A stretch of DNA of 64,000 bases. Source: Alcaligenes faecalis. Its GTDB lineage: Bacteria > Pseudomonadota > Gammaproteobacteria > Burkholderiales > Burkholderiaceae_B. Numbering within the stretch: the stretch's first letter is position 1; the number at the start of each line of letters is the position of its first letter. The stretch spans positions 1,736,001 to 1,800,000 of the forward strand of contig NZ_CP031747.1 of assembly GCF_005311025.1 (NCBI RefSeq), written 5' to 3'. Shown here in pieces: positions 17,110 through 27,821 of the stretch. A program made the position numbers and the translations under genes. Under the pieces are notes generated by a model. The model saw only the letters and a program-made list of their open reading frames with translations. It did no database searches and had not been told where the DNA came from.

Positions 17110-20100
17110 TCAATCCTTCGAGAACCAGCGGTAAATCAGGGCCAGACCGTTTACCGTACCGGCGCTGACCTCAGCCGTCAGGCCTCGTGCCAGGCGGTAG
17201 CTGGCTCGACCCACCGTTCCGGTATCGGCCATGGCCTGCTCCAGGCTAACGGAAATATCCGCCGTCAGTGCCTTGGTGATCGCAATAAACTTGCGCTCTT
17301 CGTTGCTGGTGCCGCTGTTCAGGGATTTGACCACACTTTCCACCGGCAAAATGCTACCGGCACTGCCCAGGTCGCCCGAGCGCATGGCCACTTCATCAAT
17401 CCCGAACTTGCGGTAGAAGGGCTCGCCATCGCCCAGGAAGGACGTCCCGACACTGAGCAGCAAGGCCATGTCACCACCAGAATCATCCGGCCCGTGGCCC
17501 AGCAGGAGCCAGGACAGTTTTTCAACTTCGCTGACTTCCGGGTAGGACACCAAATCAATTCTGGGCTTGCGAGCCGTACCGGCTACCTTAACACCTGCCT
17601 CTACTGCCTGACCGGTACGCAAGGCTTCGATGTCCAGAATAGGCGAGGTAATGTCACCCTGGAAGGTCACGGTTCCGCGCTTGAGCAGCAACTTCTGACC
17701 ATAGAGCTCAATTCGCCCGCCACGAGTGCGCAAGGCACCCATGCCGGTCAACTTGCCGCCGATCATGGTGACCCTCAGGCTGCCAACCAGACCGGAGTTC
17801 ACGCCGTAACCCGTCAGGTAAAAACGCGGCCCCAGATCCACATCAATTTCCATGCTCATGTCGGTTGCAGCCTGGGAAGGCTCGGAAGCCGGTTCGTCGC
17901 CTGCCCGCACAATCACCACATCGCTATCAACAGTGGGAATACCACCCAACATGTCCAGGTTGAACCAGCCCGCATCAGCAACAACCTTGCCGGTAATGGC
18001 AATACGCGGCAGTTCCATGTCCAGATTGATATTGCCGGACATCATGGCGTAACGATCGGAGCGCTGCAGAATCGGGAAGCGGAAAATATCCACGTCAAAG
18101 GCCCCTTGCTGAGTGCTCAGGTTCCACTGCCCCGACACAGTCAGCTTGCCATCCTTGGCGTCCGGGCTCTCTTTCAGCCAGGTTGCGGTACGCCATTCCT
18201 GCGGCTCTACTCGTGGGCGAGCCGGGAACGTCAAGGACTCCAGGCGGAAAATGTCACCATCGAAACGGGCATCCAACTGACCGTCAATTAGACGGATGCC
18301 GTCATCCAGACGTGTGAAACGCAACTCGCGGCCCCTTACCGTGCCACGACTGGTCCAGGCCCATTTCGCACCCACATCAATATTCACGTCTGCATTCAAG
18401 CGACCGCCCAGCTCCATGGCATCGCCCAGGAACAGGCGCGTCCAGCTCAAGTCATCAATATTGGCTTGTATGCTGACCGTTTTGCGATCGTTCTCATTCA
18501 AGGCCAGCCCGTGAAGGGGAGTCTGGGCCTTGGCTGTGACGTAACCCATTTCCTTGGTACGCACATCCATCTGAGCATCCAGACGGCTGGTCGTGGCCGA
18601 GGTAGGTTTCGCATTGATGACGATACTCAGATCTTCCAGCCCCAGGGACATGGGCGGCTCAGCAAAAACCTGTACATCCCCCGCCACGCGGTCGACGCGC
18701 ACCTGGCCGGACAAGGCGCCATTAAATTTCAGGTCCCAGCGCGCTTTGATATCAATTTCGGGCGGCTGGGTTTTCTTGTTCTTGGCAATCTTGACGCCAC
18801 CCTTGGCCTTGTCAGCGTTTTCTTCTACGCCGACTTTACGCAGCAAGCGCGCGATGCGAGGCTCGGACAGCACCAGATCCAACAACTCACCACGGCTGGC
18901 CCATTGTCCAGGCTGGTAAGTGGATTCCTGATGACGCAGATTGATCCAGGGTTCGCCATCAACTGTGGTGCTCAACGTACCGGCACCAACTCGCACTGAC
19001 CAGGGAGCCAAAGGCTCGGGTGCCTTGGGAGCGTTTGCTGTTTTATCGGCTGCGTTTTCGGGAACGCCAGCCTGTGCCTTCGCTTGCTCTGCTGCCAATG
19101 AAGCAGACGGAGCAGCATTGGCCGCAGCAGCAGGCTTAGTATCGGGGCTGCCCTTAGTTTCAGGATTTATACCGGCCTGAGCCGCTCCTTCTTCCTTGGC
19201 GGCCACCTGGCCTGCTACATCACCTTCAACCTTGGATTGGTCCTTGGCCTCTGCTGTGGCAACTTGAACAGGAGGCTCCGGCGCCCGCAGAGCATCGGTA
19301 AAACGCACAGGCAGTGCCGACTGCAAACGCACGATCAAACCGGCATGGTCGGCCACCAAACGGTTTACCTTGCCATCCCAATACGCGGCCTTGCCCTGAT
19401 CGGCAAAATGCCAGCCACCTTCCAGCGCCAGATCGGCCTCGGCCATGCCTTGGCCCAACTGCCCCTTGGCCTTGCCGCCCAAGTCGTACTGGCCCTTCAA
19501 CTGCAGGGTGTGATGAGCAATATCGCCACGCAACTGCCCTTCTGCCGACGCCTTGCCCAGCTCCAGGCCAGGCCACAGTTGCTCGGCACGAGGCATCTTC
19601 GCCAGCAAATCCAGCTCGGCCTTGCCAGACATGCCAAAACCACCTTTCAACTGAACCTGGTTATCCCCGATCTTCATATCGGTGAGCACATCCGAAACCG
19701 ACAGCAAACGCCACCAATCCGCTTGGCCCGGCTGAGCCGGAGCCGACGCTTTTGCCTTGATCTGCCCGATAGCGGCCTGCTTGTTCCAGCGACTGCCCTG
19801 CAAAAGCTGCACATCCACATCCGCGGAGAGCAATTGTTCTTTATCCGCCAAGACCACATCGAACTGGCCTTGGGTATTGATCAGAGCGTCGGGCAGCACA
19901 TCGCCCAACAAGGCATGCAGATCCAGCTTGTCGCTGCGGAACTGACCTTTGAAATGATCCTGAACGTGCACACCTTCCTGCGTGGCATCCCAGGCGAAGT
20001 CTGCATCCAGCGAGGACTCGTCCGGCAGTTTCACCGCCACCTTGGCCTGACGCACTGGCACGGAATCCAGCGGGCTCAATTCTGCGCTGGCGTCCAGGCT

Positions 20101-21168
20101 ATAGCCCTGGCCCTGACCGTTAAGCAGCAAGGTGGCTTGTTCCAGAGAGCCATTCAAGGTGATTTGAGCGTTGACCACACAATCGGGCAAAGGCTCGGGC
20201 TCAGGAACAGCAACTGGTTCCTGGATACGTTCTTCATCGCCAAGACCCGTACTACCCTCGGGCTCGGAGCTGATGACTCCGGCGACACCATGGGCGTCTA
20301 CGGGCTGATCGACTGGCGGGCTGGCAGGAGTTGCATGACTCGGGGCGCTGGCCTCAGCTTGACCTTGCTGTGTTATTGCAGCCTTGGCACTGGTCTTGGC
20401 CGTTTCAACAGTGGCTGTTTGTTTGGACCGATCGACTACTGCCTTCTCGGCAGGTTTGCCGGATTTCGACGGCTCTGCATAAGCAGGCAAATACTGTTTC
20501 GCACAAATAGGCGAATCGGCCGTCAAACCGCGAGCAATGATTTGAATATCGGCTCGTGCCGGGTAAGGCGCTTGCAGTCCCGCCAATTCCACCTCACCCT
20601 GAAAACCAGCGCGGATGGACTCATTAGCCACCATCAAATCGTACAGTCGAAGCTGCGCGCTGTCGGAATCCAACGCCAGTGCCGAAGACAAATCCGCAAT
20701 CGCGACCGGCAAGGGCGTGCCATCCTGCGTTAACAAGAACTGCCCCAAAGCCAGCTTGTCCACGGCAATACTGATAGGCAGCTCGGGCATTGTGAAGGGC
20801 TCATCGGACTTGGGCTCGTCCGAGGAGGTCAAGGCCACATCCACTTTCTGAGCACTAAGCTCTACCACGTGCAGGCGGCGTTCCCACAGTTCTTTCCAGT
20901 TGGCCTGCAAGCGCAAACGCTCGATATCCACATGGGTGTCCGGCAAGCCCAGCACCAGGTGGTCGATACTCAAGCCATCCCAAATGGTTCCGCGCACGCC
21001 TTGGGCGCTGCCCTGCGCATAGGGCAAAGCCGTGCGCAAGGCCCAGCTTGTACCGGCCTGACTGGCCAGCACCCAATACACAAAGCCGCAAACAAGCAGC
21101 AGGGCAATCACCACAAAGGGAATGCCCCACAAAGCGAAATATCGGAACCAGCGCCGAACCCAAGCCAT
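17110..21168 (-). CDS. tamB: Translocation and assembly module protein TamB
   Basis: A 1352-residue inner-membrane-anchored, beta-rich envelope-spanning protein that works with TamA in outer-membrane protein assembly or lipid transport. An N-terminal transmembrane helix (IPFVVIALLLVCGFVYWVL) is followed by AsmA/TamB-type repeats, and the C-terminal DUF490 region (LKRGTVTFQGDITSPILDIE; YPEVSEVEKLSWLLLGHGPD) is conserved. Two low-complexity Ala/Pro/Glu/Lys-rich inserts are unusual, at about residues 235-325 and 625-730. The start codon overlaps the tamA stop by one base. Confidence 0.94.
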   Translation of the reverse strand: MAWVRRWFRYFALWGIPFVVIALLLVCGFVYWVLASQAGTSWALRTALPYAQGSAQGVRGTIWDGLSIDHLVLGLPDTHVDIERLRLQANWKELWERRLHVVELSAQKVDVALTSSDEPKSDEPFTMPELPISIAVDKLALGQFLLTQDGTPLPVAIADLSSALALDSDSAQLRLYDLMVANESIRAGFQGEVELAGLQAPYPARADIQIIARGLTADSPICAKQYLPAYAEPSKSGKPAEKAVVDRSKQTATVETAKTSAKAAITQQGQAEASAPSHATPASPPVDQPVDAHGVAGVISSEPEGSTGLGDEERIQEPVAVPEPEPLPDCVVNAQITLNGSLEQATLLLNGQGQGYSLDASAELSPLDSVPVRQAKVAVKLPDESSLDADFAWDATQEGVHVQDHFKGQFRSDKLDLHALLGDVLPDALINTQGQFDVVLADKEQLLSADVDVQLLQGSRWNKQAAIGQIKAKASAPAQPGQADWWRLLSVSDVLTDMKIGDNQVQLKGGFGMSGKAELDLLAKMPRAEQLWPGLELGKASAEGQLRGDIAHHTLQLKGQYDLGGKAKGQLGQGMAEADLALEGGWHFADQGKAAYWDGKVNRLVADHAGLIVRLQSALPVRFTDALRAPEPPVQVATAEAKDQSKVEGDVAGQVAAKEEGAAQAGINPETKGSPDTKPAAAANAAPSASLAAEQAKAQAGVPENAADKTANAPKAPEPLAPWSVRVGAGTLSTTVDGEPWINLRHQESTYQPGQWASRGELLDLVLSEPRIARLLRKVGVEENADKAKGGVKIAKNKKTQPPEIDIKARWDLKFNGALSGQVRVDRVAGDVQVFAEPPMSLGLEDLSIVINAKPTSATTSRLDAQMDVRTKEMGYVTAKAQTPLHGLALNENDRKTVSIQANIDDLSWTRLFLGDAMELGGRLNADVNIDVGAKWAWTSRGTVRGRELRFTRLDDGIRLIDGQLDARFDGDIFRLESLTFPARPRVEPQEWRTATWLKESPDAKDGKLTVSGQWNLSTQQGAFDVDIFRFPILQRSDRYAMMSGNINLDMELPRIAITGKVVADAGWFNLDMLGGIPTVDSDVVIVRAGDEPASEPSQAATDMSMEIDVDLGPRFYLTGYGVNSGLVGSLRVTMIGGKLTGMGALRTRGGRIELYGQKLLLKRGTVTFQGDITSPILDIEALRTGQAVEAGVKVAGTARKPRIDLVSYPEVSEVEKLSWLLLGHGPDDSGGDMALLLSVGTSFLGDGEPFYRKFGIDEVAMRSGDLGSAGSILPVESVVKSLNSGTSNEERKFIAITKALTADISVSLEQAMADTGTVGRASYRLARGLTAEVSAGTVNGLALIYRWFSKD

Positions 21169-22946
21169 TAAAATGCGATTCCCAAAGAAAAGCTCAAACG
21201 TACGCGTTTGTCTCGCTGACCATAGGCCAGATCAAGATTGAAAGGGCCAGCAGGGGTGCGCACCACCGCACCCAAACCGTAGCCCCAGGCTAAATCCATA
21301 TCACCAAAGCTGGGCGCAGCATCACCCACGTCAACAAAAGCTCGCATGCCATACATGCTGGTGAAAAAGTGCGTGTATTCCACACTAGCTACGGCCATGG
21401 CTGGCGCACCCACCACGGCGTCGCCTTGTCGAAGGCCAATGCTTTGATATTTGTAACCACGGACACTGCGAGCGCCCCCGGTGCGATAACCGAAGTCAGG
21501 CGGTGTGCGGTCCGTCATGCGCCAAACCTTACCGATTTCACCCCGCAGGGACAAAATATCCCGCTCCCCAACTGGCCACCACTGCTGCAATCGCAAATTA
21601 CTGCGGTAAAAGGTCTCGCCCTTGTCCAGCGTGACACCGGCACCTACGCCGAAATCAATCAGATTGCCTTCGCGCGGATCGTACTTCTTGTCTACGTCTC
21701 GACGCAGCCATTGCCAGGTTGCAATGGCAGAAGGTGTTTCACGGGTGGGCAGACCGGAAATCTTGGTCTTGTCCCAGGCGCCCAGTAAGCCCCATTCGGT
21801 TTCATATTCCACGCGGCTATTGCCCGCTGCCTGTCGTTCCTGGCGCAGCTTCCAGCCCAGGGCCGCCCGCTCCGTGTCCAAACCTTCAATGTCGGAACGA
21901 TCGTACAAGACACCAAAACTGTTCTTGTAGCCGCTAATGGTGGGCGGCAAGTGAATGTCATAAAAGGCCCGCTGACGTTTTTTATCCACGCCAATACCGG
22001 CCTCGGTCCAGATCGGCAGGCCAAACACAATATTCTTTCGATACAAGGCCTCAACACGCGCACCGTGGTCGCTGTCAAAACCCAAGGAGCCGGTGAACTG
22101 CCTGGATGGCGCTTCTGTAACCCGTACACGTACAGGCAGTTCTACATCACCATCTGGAAGCTCTTTCTTTTTGCCGGCTTCTTCATCCAGAGTGACAAAG
22201 GCACCCCGGAAAAAAGTGGTGGCAGCCAAAGATTGCTGCCACTCGTCCAGCTTGTCCTGATCGTAAGGATCACCGGGGGTATAGCGCACATAGCGGTCTA
22301 CCAGAGACTGGGGAACTCGCTTCAGGCCAGTGGTTTCCAGCGGCCCCATGCGAACCCTCGGCCCGCTATCCACTTTCAGGGAAAGGTCGGCCACGCCTTC
22401 ATCGGCCAATACGGTCGCCCGCGTGTCTATGTAACGAGCGTAGTAAAAGTCCTGGCGCTGTACGCTTTCCAGCAGATCCGATTTGGCGGAGGACCAGACC
22501 GAATTCAAAAAGGGATCGTCCACTTTCAAAGGAAAGCTGGCTTTGATCCCTTCCAGACGCACCTGGTATTCCGGCTCCTGAATCTTGCCTTTGAAGTCCA
22601 GGGCAATGTCTCGTACACGCGTGATTTCGCCCGGCTGAATAATGATATCCCAATATTCACCGCTGGAATCCTCGCCCACCTCCAGCGTGACTACAGAATC
22701 AAAATAACCCTGAGTCTGCAAGGCGGAGACGGTCGCATCGTGAGCCCGGCGCCGCAGACGCGAGACCTCTCCCAAGTCCTGGTCTTCCGCCAAACGTGTA
22801 ATGGCACTGACCGCGCGCTGAATTTCTTTCAGCGCCTGGGGGGGCACGCCCCCCGGATCAATAATGACATCGGGAACGGAAGACTGAGCCCATACTGCAG
22901 GGCTCAGGACTATCGAAAACAACAGGCAAAAGCCGGATTTGCGCAT
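21168..22946 (-). CDS. tamA: Outer membrane protein TamA (Omp85 family)
   Basis: A 592-residue Omp85-family barrel with a signal peptide (SGFCLLFSIVLSPAVWAQ). POTRA-like repeats fill about the first 270 residues and the C-terminal part is a 16-strand barrel: RTGGARSVRGYKYQSIG contains the conserved RGY motif of lid loop L6, and the chain ends in RLSFSLGIAF with the aromatic C-terminal residue typical of outer-membrane proteins. It is coupled to tamB and 6 bp downstream of apbC. Confidence 0.95.
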   Translation of the reverse strand: MRKSGFCLLFSIVLSPAVWAQSSVPDVIIDPGGVPPQALKEIQRAVSAITRLAEDQDLGEVSRLRRRAHDATVSALQTQGYFDSVVTLEVGEDSSGEYWDIIIQPGEITRVRDIALDFKGKIQEPEYQVRLEGIKASFPLKVDDPFLNSVWSSAKSDLLESVQRQDFYYARYIDTRATVLADEGVADLSLKVDSGPRVRMGPLETTGLKRVPQSLVDRYVRYTPGDPYDQDKLDEWQQSLAATTFFRGAFVTLDEEAGKKKELPDGDVELPVRVRVTEAPSRQFTGSLGFDSDHGARVEALYRKNIVFGLPIWTEAGIGVDKKRQRAFYDIHLPPTISGYKNSFGVLYDRSDIEGLDTERAALGWKLRQERQAAGNSRVEYETEWGLLGAWDKTKISGLPTRETPSAIATWQWLRRDVDKKYDPREGNLIDFGVGAGVTLDKGETFYRSNLRLQQWWPVGERDILSLRGEIGKVWRMTDRTPPDFGYRTGGARSVRGYKYQSIGLRQGDAVVGAPAMAVASVEYTHFFTSMYGMRAFVDVGDAAPSFGDMDLAWGYGLGAVVRTPAGPFNLDLAYGQRDKRVRLSFSLGIAF

Positions 22947-22952
22947 ACGTAC

Positions 22953-24038
22953 TCAAAGAGGACGAGGAACAACCTTGGGGCGCTGCCCCGACGTGTCTGG
23001 AGGAAGTTGCGACAAGTTAGCCGAAACGCGATTGGCAATCTCGTGATACAGGCGGGCCTCGGGACTGTCTGCGCTGGCAATCACCGTCGGGGTACCGGAG
23101 TCGGTCTGAGCCCGAATGCTCATTGCCAACGGCAAGGCACCCAGCCAAGGCACGTTGAACTGGCTGGCCATATCGCGACCACCATGCTGACCGAAGACCG
23201 GGTCAGCATGACCACAGTTCGAGCAGATATGGACCGACATGTTTTCCACAATACCCAGAACAGGCACATTCACCTTCTGGAACATGTTCAAGCCACGCTT
23301 GGCGTCGATCAGCGCCAGATCCTGAGGGGTGGTCACAATCACCGCACCCGTCAAAGGCACTTTTTGCGACAAGGTCAAGGCGATATCGCCAGTGCCGGGA
23401 GGCATATCGATAATCAGGTAGTCCAGATCATCCCAACGCGTTTGTGTAAGCAGCTGTGTCAACGCCTGGGTTGCCATCGGGCCGCGCCAGATTGCGGGAG
23501 CGTCTTCGTCCAGCAGGAAACCAATCGAGTTGGCTTGCAGACCGTGACCGATCAGCGGCTCCATCATCTTGCCGTCTGCACTGCGCGGGCGCTCGTGCAG
23601 GCCCAGCATGGTGGGCACGCTAGGGCCATAAATATCCGCATCCAGCAAACCAACACGCGCACCTTGCATATGCAAGGCCAAAGCCAGGTTCACCGACGTT
23701 GTACTTTTACCCACACCGCCCTTGCCCGAGGACACCGCAATAATGTTGCGGATATTGGGCATGGGTCGCAACCCTTCCTGCACAGCATGCACGCCAATGC
23801 GGGGATTCAAATGCAGCTTGGACAGGGTGGCACCCACGCCTGCCAAGGCTTGCTCGATACGTTCGCGCAGCTGTCCCTGAATGTCATAAGCCGTATAGGG
23901 CAGGTGCAAAGTCAGCTCAACCTGGTTCTGGTCAATGCTCAGTTCGCATCGACCCGCATCGACCGATAACTTCTTTAACGTGTTGGGATCGGTCACACTC
24001 GCCAGGGCTTGCAACACGCGCTCGGAACTCACTGTCAT
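22953..24038 (-). CDS. apbC: Mrp/ApbC iron-sulfur cluster carrier ATPase
   Basis: A 361-residue P-loop protein of the Mrp/NBP35 family. An N-terminal DUF59-like domain (ALASVTDPNTLKKLSVD) precedes the deviant Walker A SSGKGGVGKSTTSVNLALA, and the CxxC for bridging the cluster is in HICSNCGHADPVFG. It binds and transfers Fe-S clusters to apoproteins. It heads the minus-strand run, and its promoter should lie in the 102-bp gap to the divergent small gene. Confidence 0.94.
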   Translation of the reverse strand: MTVSSERVLQALASVTDPNTLKKLSVDAGRCELSIDQNQVELTLHLPYTAYDIQGQLRERIEQALAGVGATLSKLHLNPRIGVHAVQEGLRPMPNIRNIIAVSSGKGGVGKSTTSVNLALALHMQGARVGLLDADIYGPSVPTMLGLHERPRSADGKMMEPLIGHGLQANSIGFLLDEDAPAIWRGPMATQALTQLLTQTRWDDLDYLIIDMPPGTGDIALTLSQKVPLTGAVIVTTPQDLALIDAKRGLNMFQKVNVPVLGIVENMSVHICSNCGHADPVFGQHGGRDMASQFNVPWLGALPLAMSIRAQTDSGTPTVIASADSPEARLYHEIANRVSANLSQLPPDTSGQRPKVVPRPL

Positions 24039-24140
24039 TTATCCAAAACCTTGATATAAAGAAACATCACCATACCTTTAAACCAGAAAATTAGCGGTTC
24101 AAGAGGAATTTTTTTACACTTATGATGTCATACTAACCCT

Positions 24141-24398
24141 ATGAACACATTTAACCAGATTATCCGCACAGCCCTCTTTGTCTTGCTGACAATTTTCGGT
24201 GCAATCATGGCGTTTATCTTCATGGTTTCTACCGCTATTGCGATCGGCATTTTATACATTGTGGCGCGTATTAGTGGCCGTCCTTTCGGCGTTAAAGCCT
24301 ACTGGGACCAGCGCCGCCGCCCTGCCGCTGCCAGCAAACAGTCGACCACACCACGTTCGCGTGATGTCACCGACATCGAGATGCGCGAGATTCCTTAA
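24141..24398 (+). CDS. Small single-pass membrane protein
   Basis: An 85-residue protein with a long N-terminal hydrophobic region (ALFVLLTIFGAIMAFIFMVS and TAIAIGILYIVARI), possibly two close helices, then a basic tail. Composition and position look like a true gene. I do not recognise a function. It is divergent from apbC and upstream of metG, with hairpins in between. Confidence 0.65.
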   Translation: MNTFNQIIRTALFVLLTIFGAIMAFIFMVSTAIAIGILYIVARISGRPFGVKAYWDQRRRPAAASKQSTTPRSRDVTDIEMREIP

Positions 24399-24410
24399 CA
24401 GTTCTTGACT

Positions 24411-24490
24411 GTTCGCCAAGCCTTTGGCGAGCAGCAACGCTGATTAGGCACTGCCCCCGAACACCCTGAGTCGTCAAAGGCTCAGGGTGT
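24411..24490 (+). other. Two inverted repeats between the small gene and metG
   Basis: Stem GTTCGCCAAG/CTTTGGCGAGC (24411-24432) and the perfect 10-bp stem ACACCCTGAG / CTCAGGGTGT (24461-24470 and 24481-24490, 10-nt loop). Neither has a strong T tract. They could end the small gene's transcript or form part of the metG leader. Confidence 0.4.
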
Positions 24491-24616
24491 GTGCATTTGT
24501 ATCATTCGCAATTGCCCATCAGCACTTTGCCCGTGGACATTCCTCGGTCTGGCGCAGCACAAGTGTGCAATAGACCGTAGAATCCTTGTTCCCTTTCTCT
24601 TTTATTTTGTTAAGTC

Positions 24617-26686
24617 ATGTCACGAACGATATTTGTTACGACCGCCCTGCCGTATGCCAACGGCTCGTTTCACATCGGCCACATCATGGAATATATCCAG
24701 GCCGACATCTGGGTTCGGTCCATGCGAATGTCGGGACATACTGTGCATTTTGTGTGTGCGGACGACGCCCATGGCGCGCCCATCATGCTCAAAGCAGAAA
24801 GCGCTGGCATTACCCCCGCTCAGTTGGTAGACAAGATCGCGGCCGAGCGCCCCACCTACCTGAACGGCTTTAACGTCAAATTCGACCACTGGCACCGTAC
24901 GGACTCGCCAGACAACGTCGAACTGGCCCAGGATATCTACCGCACGCTGAAAAGCGCCGGCTTTATTGACACCCGCACCATCGAACAGTTCTACGATCCG
25001 GTCAAAGGCATGTTCCTGCCCGATCGTTACATCAAGGGCGAGTGCCCCAAGTGTCACGCCAAGGACCAGTACGGCGACAGCTGCGAAGTCTGTAGTGCGG
25101 TTTACGCTCCTACCGAACTGATCGAACCCTACTCCACCCTGACCAATGCGCGTCCGGTGTTAAAGACCTCGGAACACTTTTTCTTCCGCTTGTCCGACCC
25201 GCGCTGCGTAGCCTTCCTGCAAGAGTGGACCACGGGCAAGAACGCCCAGGGCAAGCCGCGTCTGCAATCGGAAGTGCTGGGCAAGACCCGCGAATGGCTG
25301 GGTACAGGCGAAGGCGCAGAGGCCTCTCTGAACGACTGGGACATTTCCCGCGACGAACCCTACTACGGCATCCCGATTCCGGACGCTCCCGGCAAATATT
25401 TCTACGTCTGGCTGGATGCGCCTGTTGGCTATCTGGCCTCCTTGAAAGCCTACTGCGCCAAGGCCGGTCTGGACTTTGATGCCTTGCTGGATCCGGAAGG
25501 CAGCACCGAGCAGGTCCACTTCATCGGCAAGGACATCGTGTACTTCCACGCCCTGTTCTGGCCTGCCATGCTGAAGTTCTCCGGCCGTAAAGTGCCTGAC
25601 GCCTTGAACGTGCACGGTTTCATCACAGTTAGCGGCGAGAAAATGTCCAAGAGTCGCGGCACCGGCATTTCGCCCCTGCGCTACTTGGAGCTGGGCATGG
25701 ATGCAGAGTGGATGCGCTATTACATGGCCGCCAAGCTGAACTCGCACGTCGAAGACATGGATTTCAATCCTGACGACTTCATTGCCCGCGTCAACAGCGA
25801 CCTGATTGGCAAGTACGTGAACATCGCCAGCCGTGCCGCCAACTTCATCAGCAAGCATTTTGATGGCAAGCTGGCTTACCAAGGCGACACCTCCGAACTG
25901 CAAAACCAGCTCAAGGAAGTCGCCGAGAAAGTCCGCGCCGACTTGGAAAGCCGCGAGTATGGTCGTGCCGTGCGCCAGATCATGGCTCAGGCCGACATCA
26001 TCAACCAGGCTTTTGATACCGCCCAGCCCTGGGTCATGGCCAAAGGCATTGCGACCGCCGAGCAAGCTCAGAAAGATGCGCTGCAAGATATTTGCTCGCG
26101 CACCCTGGCTGGCTTCAAGGGCTTGTCCGTCATGCTGACCGCCATCTTGCCCACCCTGACCCATCGCGTGGCCCACGAACTGTTTGGTCTGGACCGCGAC
26201 TTTGTCTGGGACGACGTGGCTGCCTTGCCTGATCACATCGCTCCCTTCAAGCATCTGATGCAGCGTGTAGACAGCGCCATGGTGGACGAGCTGCTGGCTC
26301 CGCCACCCGCTCCCGTCGTGCTGCCCGGTGGTGAAGCCATTGCCGAAACCATCGACATCAAAGACTTCATCAAGGTGGACCTGCGCATTGCCAAAATCGT
26401 CAGTTGCGAAGCCGTGGAAGGCTCGGACAAGCTGCTGCGTCTGAGCCTGGACGCTGGCGAAGGCCGCTTGCGCCAAGTGTTCTCCGGCATCAAGTCGGCT
26501 TACCAGCCCGAAGATCTGATCGGCAAGCTGACGGTACTGGTCGCTAACCTGGCTCCTCGCAAGATGCGTTTCGGCGTATCCGAGGGCATGGTTCTGGCGG
26601 CCAGCCATGCGGATGATGCCGTGGATCAAGGCATCTATATTCTGGAACCATTCCCCGGTGCCCAGCCCGGTATGCGCATCAATTAA
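24617..26686 (+). CDS. metG: Methionyl-tRNA synthetase
   Basis: A 689-residue class I synthetase. The HIGH motif is in [16 protein letters not shown] and the KMSKS motif in [12 protein letters not shown]. The zinc knuckle is [19 protein letters not shown]-terminal EMAP-type tRNA-binding domain begins near residue 580 ([20 protein letters not shown]) and aids dimerisation. Length fits the E. coli-type enzyme. It charges tRNA-Met and is followed by a strong terminator. Confidence 0.97.
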   Translation: MSRTIFVTTALPYANGSFHIGHIMEYIQADIWVRSMRMSGHTVHFVCADDAHGAPIMLKAESAGITPAQLVDKIAAERPTYLNGFNVKFDHWHRTDSPDNVELAQDIYRTLKSAGFIDTRTIEQFYDPVKGMFLPDRYIKGECPKCHAKDQYGDSCEVCSAVYAPTELIEPYSTLTNARPVLKTSEHFFFRLSDPRCVAFLQEWTTGKNAQGKPRLQSEVLGKTREWLGTGEGAEASLNDWDISRDEPYYGIPIPDAPGKYFYVWLDAPVGYLASLKAYCAKAGLDFDALLDPEGSTEQVHFIGKDIVYFHALFWPAMLKFSGRKVPDALNVHGFITVSGEKMSKSRGTGISPLRYLELGMDAEWMRYYMAAKLNSHVEDMDFNPDDFIARVNSDLIGKYVNIASRAANFISKHFDGKLAYQGDTSELQNQLKEVAEKVRADLESREYGRAVRQIMAQADIINQAFDTAQPWVMAKGIATAEQAQKDALQDICSRTLAGFKGLSVMLTAILPTLTHRVAHELFGLDRDFVWDDVAALPDHIAPFKHLMQRVDSAMVDELLAPPPAPVVLPGGEAIAETIDIKDFIKVDLRIAKIVSCEAVEGSDKLLRLSLDAGEGRLRQVFSGIKSAYQPEDLIGKLTVLVANLAPRKMRFGVSEGMVLAASHADDAVDQGIYILEPFPGAQPGMRIN

Positions 26687-26708
26687 GACGCATTCCTGAT
26701 ACGCAAAA

Positions 26709-26737
26709 GAGCCTCGCCGAAAAAGCGAGGCTTTTTT
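26709..26737 (+). terminator. Terminator after metG
   Basis: Stem GCCTCGC (26711-26717) with GCGAGGC (26725-26731) and a run of six T. Confidence 0.9.
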
Positions 26738-26882
26738 GTCTACATATACCAAAGAACAGGCTCAAAACAGCCTGCCAAGCCCCTTTCAGCGACCCGTAAC
26801 CCAGGAAAGCCGATACACTCTTTATCTTGAAACTGCTGTATTGATGCACAGTCTGCTGCTTTGAATGCAAGGACCTCTTGGC

Positions 26883-27779
26883 ATGGAAAACATCCCCCCT
26901 TCTGAACTGGATCGGCACCTTGGTGCACAGCGCTCCACCTGGGTCAGTGTCATCGTCAATATCAGTTTGAGCGTGCTGCAAATTGTGGTGGGTCTGTTTG
27001 CTCATTCGCAGGCCCTGATTGCTGACGCCATCCACTCCCTGTCCGACCTGCTGTCAGACTTTGTAGTGCTGATCGCCAACCGCCATAGCCGTCGAGGTCC
27101 GGACGCAGATCACCCTTACGGACATTTGCGGTACGAAACGGCGGCCACCCTGGCCATTGGCGGCCTCTTGCTGGCCGTAGGACTGGGCATGTTATGGAAT
27201 GCTGTGTCTTCCTTGCGCGACCCCAGCAGCATCGAAGCAGTACACCCGATTGCCCTGGCCATTGCCTTCATCGCACTCTGTAGTAAAGAACTTCTGTTTC
27301 GCTACATGTTGCGTGTCGCGAAGCGTTTGCGCTCGACCATGCTGGTTGCCAATGCCTGGCACGCGCGCTCCGACGCAGCCTCCTCGCTGGTCGTTAGCGT
27401 CGGGGTGATGGCCAACCTGGCAGGTCTGCCTTTGGGCGACCCCTTGGCCGCCAGTATTGTGGGTTTGATGATTCTGCGCATGGGCTGGAAGTTTTCTATT
27501 GGCGCATTTCACGACCTGACCGATAAAGCGGTCGATCAGGAAACGGAAGAGCGCATTGCCAAGCTCTTGCGCGAGACCCCCGGTGTGGAAGGCATACACC
27601 AGCTACGGACCCGCAAACTGGGTGACATGATCTGGGTAGAAGTGGATCTGGAAATGGACAGCACCCTGACTATTGCTCAAGGTCATGCCATTGCCGTGGC
27701 CGCACGGGACCGTGTGATGGCCGAAGAGCCCGTGCTGGATGTCATGACACACTTTGATCCGGTCACACCCCAGCGCTAA
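26883..27779 (+). CDS. Cation diffusion facilitator family transporter
   Basis: A 298-residue CDF (FieF-like) metal/proton antiporter. The start at ATG 26883 has AAGGA 10 bp upstream; an earlier in-frame ATG at 26865 lacks this. Residues after the start contain LIADAIHSLSDLLSDF, the metal-binding HxxxD motif in helix II, and PDADHPYGHLRYE. About six helices are followed by a cytosolic domain (PGVEGIHQLRTRKLGDMIWV). It probably exports zinc, iron, cobalt or manganese. Confidence 0.92.
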   Translation: MENIPPSELDRHLGAQRSTWVSVIVNISLSVLQIVVGLFAHSQALIADAIHSLSDLLSDFVVLIANRHSRRGPDADHPYGHLRYETAATLAIGGLLLAVGLGMLWNAVSSLRDPSSIEAVHPIALAIAFIALCSKELLFRYMLRVAKRLRSTMLVANAWHARSDAASSLVVSVGVMANLAGLPLGDPLAASIVGLMILRMGWKFSIGAFHDLTDKAVDQETEERIAKLLRETPGVEGIHQLRTRKLGDMIWVEVDLEMDSTLTIAQGHAIAVAARDRVMAEEPVLDVMTHFDPVTPQR

Positions 27780-27821
27780 ACCCTGTCTAAGCTCTACGAG
27801 CCTCGCCAGCCCAACAGCAGG

